From: Isoetes taiwanensis
Taxonomy: Eukaryota; Streptophyta; Lycopodiopsida; Isoetales; Isoetaceae
NCBI GenBank assembly: GCA_021234155.1
Contig: JAJEKV010000030.1
Location: 2,974,751-3,038,750 of the forward strand
Length of the DNA stretch: 64,000 nt
Direction of reading: 5' to 3'
Positions 58,724-64,000 of this stretch are shown piece after piece (the stretch's first letter is position 1; every line of letters begins with the position of its first letter). A program made the translations under genes and the position numbers. The notes under the pieces were generated by a model. It did not search any database. It had not been told where the DNA came from and saw only the letters and a program-made list of their open reading frames with translations.

Positions 58724-61521
58724 TGCTTAGAGTTGACCCTCTAGGCAACTTCGGGGATCTTGTCTCACGCTAATTCTAGGTTGGTATGACAAACAATTGA
58801 GAATATGGTGAAGAATTGGATGCTTCTTCTTGCCACAGCTAAATTGCACACTCAAAACTCAATGAGCAATGCTTGATATCTGTATAATCCATTAACATTA
58901 ACATCCAAGTCCATATTCTCAATGGTTCTGACATCCATGTTAGCAACTCAATCCTAGAAGCTTCCCCGCCCATCCATGAGCCTAGCGGCTGGTGCCATCG
59001 CCTTGCTCTTTCACTTGCACATGCACTCCTTGCGGGGTTAGTCCTACCGTGACTAAGTGGGATCCACAGGCTGCATGCATGGAAATACTCACGGAATCTT
59101 GGATAGCAAACAACAATTCAAAGACACAAGAACCTATGGTGCAGCAGCTAGACGCTATGACAATAAAAAAGCATCATGAACATCAAGAGCAAAGAACATA
59201 ACCGAGGTATCAAGCCATCATAAACAAACTTCGGGACAATGGTGAAAGCCAGCGGCCTACATCTGAGGGCCACGATTAGCGGCATGTTGCCCGGCCGACA
59301 CATTCCAAGCCACGTAGCCGGTGGTGGGGTGAACCTCGTGTCGCACCCTCTCGGCCCGTGCGGCAGCGGAGGACCTCTTGCCATGGGGTTTCACAAGGAT
59401 TATTGACGGTAGCAATCCACGCGGAGAACTATTCCGGTGTCCGCGAGCACAAGAACCAGGAGTCCTGAGGATAAGCATGAGCATCTTGAGACAGCCTAGA
59501 CCCTTAGAACCTAGAAGCGGAGCCAGGGAGGTTCCAATAGACATAATCAAATACCAAGACAACGGTAGAGCAATGCAAAGACCGCTGACATGTGAAGTTC
59601 ATTACGTATTTATTAAACATGTGCCTAGATCATACTCAGCCCTTGTAGGGTTGCCCATACAACCCTAACCATGCGAGTATTTAACTCATTGGTGAGAAGA
59701 TCATGATCCTGATACAAACATGTGGAGGAAGTTCACGAGCACATTTGTCATTGATGTGGCTTCAATACCTATATCGTTCTTGATCAAGGAAAGATACTAA
59801 CATCTTCTATAATGCAAAACTTACCTCGAAACCATCTTCCCGCCAGGAATATTAGCGTTCCATAACGTTTATACTTTGAATCCATTAGCTATGATGCTCT
59901 TGATAAAATACAATGCAACAACGAAAACTACGATTCACCTTTCGGACTAGATGGCCACTTCATGCTATAGTCACATTGAAACCCCAAGCTTCACATGGCT
60001 CTCCTTGTACCAATGTGGACCGTCTCAATCTCAATAATCCTTGATGTCGGATGGCCAGCTTATTCCTATTTCAAGATCCACATGCGAGAACTTGATGTGA
60101 AATCCTTGATCTTGGGGGGTGGATTGGCTCTACATCATTAACTGGAGCTACTTTTCGGCATTAGCCCCATCTCCATGAATACCAGAAAGATGCTTTTATC
60201 CCCACAGGCGCTAGAATTTTACCATAGTTAGACAATTATCAAACAATGCATATTCTTACTATTATGATTATTACGCTCGGCTCTTCATGCTCCGTCTCTC
60301 CTCTGGCATTTCCGAATAACCCAATTCCATCGAGGGACTTGAAAAGCTTCATGCTAGGACATGCAAAATAAATTGAGAAAAGGCTGACAAATACAAGACC
60401 AACAACAAAATAAAACTAAAACCAAAATGACAAAAACATAACATGAACACAAAATGGCGTTGGAGGAAGCTACCGGTCAGAGCCGAGATCAATCTAATTA
60501 CGCCTTTTTTAAAAGTTTCCATGTTGAATCCGGTTGCTCATGTAATATTCAGCCATTCTTGACTTAAAAATCAGCCTTGGGGATGTTTCCAATCATTGAT
60601 TTTCTTCTCTAGCCTTATGAGTCTCAACAAATTCGCGTCATCATGTTGCATGCAAAATCGTAATGCTGACTAATCATGGCAGCTCATAGCACACCTCCAA
60701 TTGATCAAGAAGCTAAACCCCACCTGATAATTTCTTTCCACATAGACCTGCAGACCCTTGTGGTGATTAGCCTCCAAAGATCGTCTTCTGGCTCCAAGAA
60801 ACAAGCTGAGAAAAGAATAGGCATAGTCGCAGTCGAATTAAGACAAATATATTCTGTCATAACTTTTTGCATACGGATGAGTTTTGGCCCCAGTCGGGCG
60901 ATGGGAAAGCTTTGCCAAAGACCTTTCCAACAAAGAAAAATCACCTGAAAACGATCTCGGGTCGGGGAGATATGATGCTTCAAATTTCGGGCTCCAAAAC
61001 TGCCCAAATTGCTCTACCTTCATGCTCTGCCGTCTTTCCGAGATAAAACCCTAATATCATGCTGCATATATACTCCATTAATAATGTATATATACATATA
61101 TAAATAGGTATATTGACCCATTAGGTGGCGGGACCCGTTCACGGTCTCCTTCTAAAATTAACCCATGTCCTCATGGAATTGCGTCTCTTGAAGCATTTCT
61201 TGATTCAAATCTGGATCAAAGCATAGCTCAACTCAACTCAAAACTTCAGCTCATGTAGCAACTTACTCTACCGATCATATTCCAATCTTACGGCACCATC
61301 TTACAATTGCTATCATCTTCTTGAACATGCCACAAGACCTTGCCTTCAACATCTGCGTCAAAATTTGCTTGCCTTGGCATCTTCAACCACCTCAGATATT
61401 GCTTATCCCTCTAAGGATGCCATCTCTTGGTGTCCTGCGAGAAAGAAAGATCATTAGCATCACAATGCCACAACCAAGCAGGTAACTCCCAAAGATCCAT
61501 TTGCTCTACGATGCCAAGCCC
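58724..61521 (-). mobile_element. Array unit 10 (LTR 58724-61140, internal 61141-61521)
   Basis: Many small indels spread over the whole unit, unlike units 1-8 where differences sit at fixed sites. All landmarks (LTR end, primer site, palindrome, polypurine tract) are still found, although the palindrome arm is damaged (CATGGAATTGCG). Confidence 0.75.
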
Positions 61522-64000
61522 GTGGCAGGCGCGGGGTTGACCCTCTAGGCATCGGGATCTTGTCAATGCTCTGCTAATTCTAGGTTGGTATGACAAACAA
61601 TTGAATATGGTGAAGAATTGAATCTTCTTTGCGCGCACACTGACTAAATTGCACACTCCAAAACTCAATGAGCAAATGCGGTATCTCAATATAATCAAAT
61701 ACTTATTAACATCCGAGTCACTTATTCTCAATGAGTTCCACGGCATCCATGTTAACAACTCAAATCCTGAAGCTTCTTGCCCATCCATGAGCCTGCCAGT
61801 ATTTGGTACATCGCCTTGCTCTTTCAGCGCACTCAGGTTGAAGTCCTCATTGACTGAGTGGGGATCCACGGCTGCCTCTTGCATGCGCCGGCTTTCGGAA
61901 TCTTGGATAGCAAACATAACAATTCAAAGACCGCAAGAACCTATGGTGCAGCTAGACTATGACAATAAAAGAAACATCATGAACATCGAAACAAAGAACA
62001 TAACAGTATCAAACCATCGCCGGCAAACTCGGGACAATGGGTAGCTCAGCGGCCTACATCACAGGCCACATTAGCGACATGTTGCCAGTGACTTACATTC
62101 CAAGCCACATGCCGGTGGTGGGGGTGAACCTCATTATCGTATACCCTCTTTCGATACGTCGGCCTTTGGAGGACCTCTTATGGGTTTCACAAAAGGATTG
62201 GCCGGCGTGGCAATCCACTGCCCGGGGAGAACTAAGCCCGTTAATGGAGGCCACAGAACCACAGAATCCTGAGATAAACATGAGCATCGCAGGAACAACC
62301 CTGGGCCACATAGAACACAGAAGCAGGCCAGGAGGTTCCAATAGACATAATCAAATACCAGCAGTGAAGCGATACAAGAGACCATGACATGTGTAGAGTT
62401 CATTACAATATTTATTAAACATGTGCCTAGATCATACTCTTGTACTTGTGAGGTTGCCCATACAACCTAACCATGCGAGTAGCTAACTCATTGGTGAAGA
62501 TCATGATCCTGATACAAACATGTGGAGGAAGTTTGACATCGTGATGCTTCAATACTATGTCGTTCTTGATCAAGGAAGATCTTAACATCTTCTATAATGC
62601 AAAACTTACCTCGAAACCATCTTCCATGAGGAATACAAGCGTTCCATGCGTTTATACTTTGAATCCATTAGCTATGATGCTCTTGATAAGAGAAATACAA
62701 TGCAACAGCGAAAACTTACGATTCTTTTCCGGACTAGATGGCTGGCGCTATAGGTCACATTGAAACCCCACGGCTTCCCTTGAAACCTGCTTATGCCAAT
62801 GTGGATAGTCTCAATCTCAATAGTATGATGTCGGATGGCCCAGCTTATTCTATTTCCAAGATCCACATCGAACTTGATCAGGAAATCCTTGATCTTGAGA
62901 GAAGTTAGTTGGCGCTCTACATCTGATGCTAGACTACTTTTAGGCATTAGCCCCATCTCCATGAGCTAAGAAAAGATACTTTATCCCAAACCTTAGGAAT
63001 TTTACCATAGTTGGGCAATTATCCAAACAATGCATATTCTTACTATTATGATTATTACGCTCGGCTCTTCATGCTCGGGAATCTCCTCTGGCTACGCTAG
63101 CTTCGAATGCAACCAATTCCATCAGGGACTTAGCTTCATACTAGGACATGCAAAATAAATTGAAAAGCGGCAAATACAAGACCAACAAAATAAAGCACAA
63201 AACCAAAATGACAAAAACATAACATGAGCACAGGTAAGTTAGGCACCGGTCTTGAGCCAGGATCGATCTAATTACGCCTTTTTTAAGTTTCCATGTTGAA
63301 TGAGGATTGCTCTTCATGTAATATTCAGCCATTCTTGACTTAAAATCAGCCTTACGAGGGGGATGTTTCCAATCATTGATTTTCTTCTCTAGCCTTATGA
63401 GTCTCCAATAAATTCTAATCTATCATATTTGCATGCAAAAATCGTAATAGAGACTAATCATGGCAGCTCATAGCACACCTCAATTGATCAAAAGCAAACC
63501 CCACCTGATAATTTCTTTCCACATAGACCTCTGGACCCCTTGTAATTGATTTAACACTCCAAAGATGGATCTTCTGGCTCCAAAGCAAAGCTACTTGAAG
63601 AATAGGCATAGTCGCAGTCAATTCGACTCAGCATCACTTCTTTTATCATAGCATACGGATGAGTTTGGCTTGATCGGACCCATTCCGGAAAGCTTGCCAA
63701 AGACCTTTCCAACAAGAAAATCACCTGAAAAGATCTCGGGTCGCCGAGATATGATGCTTCAAATTTTCGAGGTCCAAAACTGCCCAGAATTGCTCCCTAT
63801 TCATGCTGCAACGATCCTTTCTCCAAAGAGATAAAACCCTAATATCATGCTGCATATATGCCATTATTATGTATATACATATAAATAGGTATATTGACCC
63901 ATTAGATTAGCGGGACCGTTCTGATCTCTCCTTCCTAAAAAATTAACCCATGTCCTCATGGAGTGCGTGATAATTCTTGAAGCATTTCTTGATTCAAATT
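61522..64000 (-). mobile_element. Array unit 11, cut by the window end (LTR 61522-63921)
   Basis: LTR complete but noisy, and the internal part is cut after 79 bp. It keeps CAGTATCAAACC at a site where other units show CCG, CGG or CGAG, which helps to identify the original CAG. Confidence 0.75.

Larger units (their letters stand above)
33046..64000 (-). repeat. Tandem array of LTR-retrotransposon units, (LTR-internal)n, 11 units
   Basis: Eleven head-to-tail copies; ten are complete at 2.80-2.89 kb and the last is cut by the window. On the minus strand each unit has an LTR of about 2.45 kb ending in CACA, then GCTTGGTATCGAGCAATG (primer site like tRNA-iMet), about 390 bp of internal DNA, the palindrome ACCCATG...CATGGGT, a polypurine tract (AGAAGGGGAGA) and the next LTR. 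LTR and internal parts alternate with a single shared LTR between internals. No coding domain is present, so the element is non-autonomous. Short ORFs that recur in every unit recur because the DNA does. The left edge at 33046 is an LTR terminus. Confidence 0.85.

Noticed and set aside
33046-64000. Recurrent short ORFs in the array (for example the Phe/Leu/Cys-rich minus-strand ORF containing FCHFGFVLYFVGLVFAAF)
   Set aside because: They recur because the DNA recurs. Starts, ends and frames change between units, and no domain is visible.
33046-64000. Array as ribosomal DNA spacer or CRISPR
   Set aside because: No rRNA gene in any unit, units are 2.85 kb with no short repeat-spacer pattern, and LTR, primer-site and polypurine landmarks explain the unit.

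Overview
The window looks like land-plant nuclear DNA from a large, repeat-rich genome. The evidence is a chromodomain-bearing Ty3/gypsy retrotransposon, a plant-type L1 LINE with an RNase-H-less zinc-knuckle end, a tRNA-derived SINE head, and a long tandem array built from LTR-retrotransposon parts. I cannot name the species. No rRNA gene, intact tRNA gene or clearly intact host gene is visible.

1-20114: one very large (about 20.3 kb) Ty3/gypsy chromovirus. Its 5' LTR is cut by the window start (1-1407), and its 3' LTR is 18468-20114 (1647 bp). A tRNA-iMet-type primer site follows the 5' LTR and a polypurine tract precedes the 3' LTR. Gag (5928-7073) and a protease-RT-RNaseH-integrase-chromodomain pol (about 7200-10830) are recognisable but broken by a few stops and shifts. 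Two parts are unusual. A 4.3-kb cassette of three extra ORFs lies between the primer site and gag, and the first ORF ends in an unmistakable histone H3 fold (3109-3407). A 7.6-kb pyrimidine-rich non-coding stretch lies between the chromodomain and the 3' LTR; it carries promoter-like repeat heads, a (GTT)n microsatellite and a 937-bp insert between 39-bp direct repeats.

20115-28595: a mosaic of decayed material. It holds a plus-strand gene fragment whose acidic segment and EYLLL motif recall ORF B of the chromovirus, a convergent minus-strand gene of unknown family (about 21150-23168), two copies of a dispersed repeat (23928-24673 and 25718-26739), the second interrupted by a segment with a 36-bp inverted repeat and a tRNA-derived SINE head, and an exon-like pseudogene fragment (27571-28230).

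28596-33045: a minus-strand L1 LINE with a poly(A) tail, zf-RVT region, RT, endonuclease and the end of ORF1. At 33046 its ORF1 is interrupted by the array that fills the rest of the window.

33046-64000: eleven head-to-tail units of about 2.85 kb. Read on the minus strand, each unit is an LTR of about 2.45 kb followed by a primer-binding site, about 390 bp of non-coding internal DNA, a small palindrome and a polypurine tract. The array is therefore (LTR-internal)n of a non-autonomous LTR retrotransposon, not a classical satellite. Its left edge is exactly an LTR terminus sitting in the LINE.

Across both LTR families, differences between copies cluster at CAG/CTG sites, and the primer-binding sites of both families read TATCGAGC where TATCAGAGC is expected. 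This suggests systematic base-calling error at methylated CHG sites, so many apparent frameshifts may not be biological.
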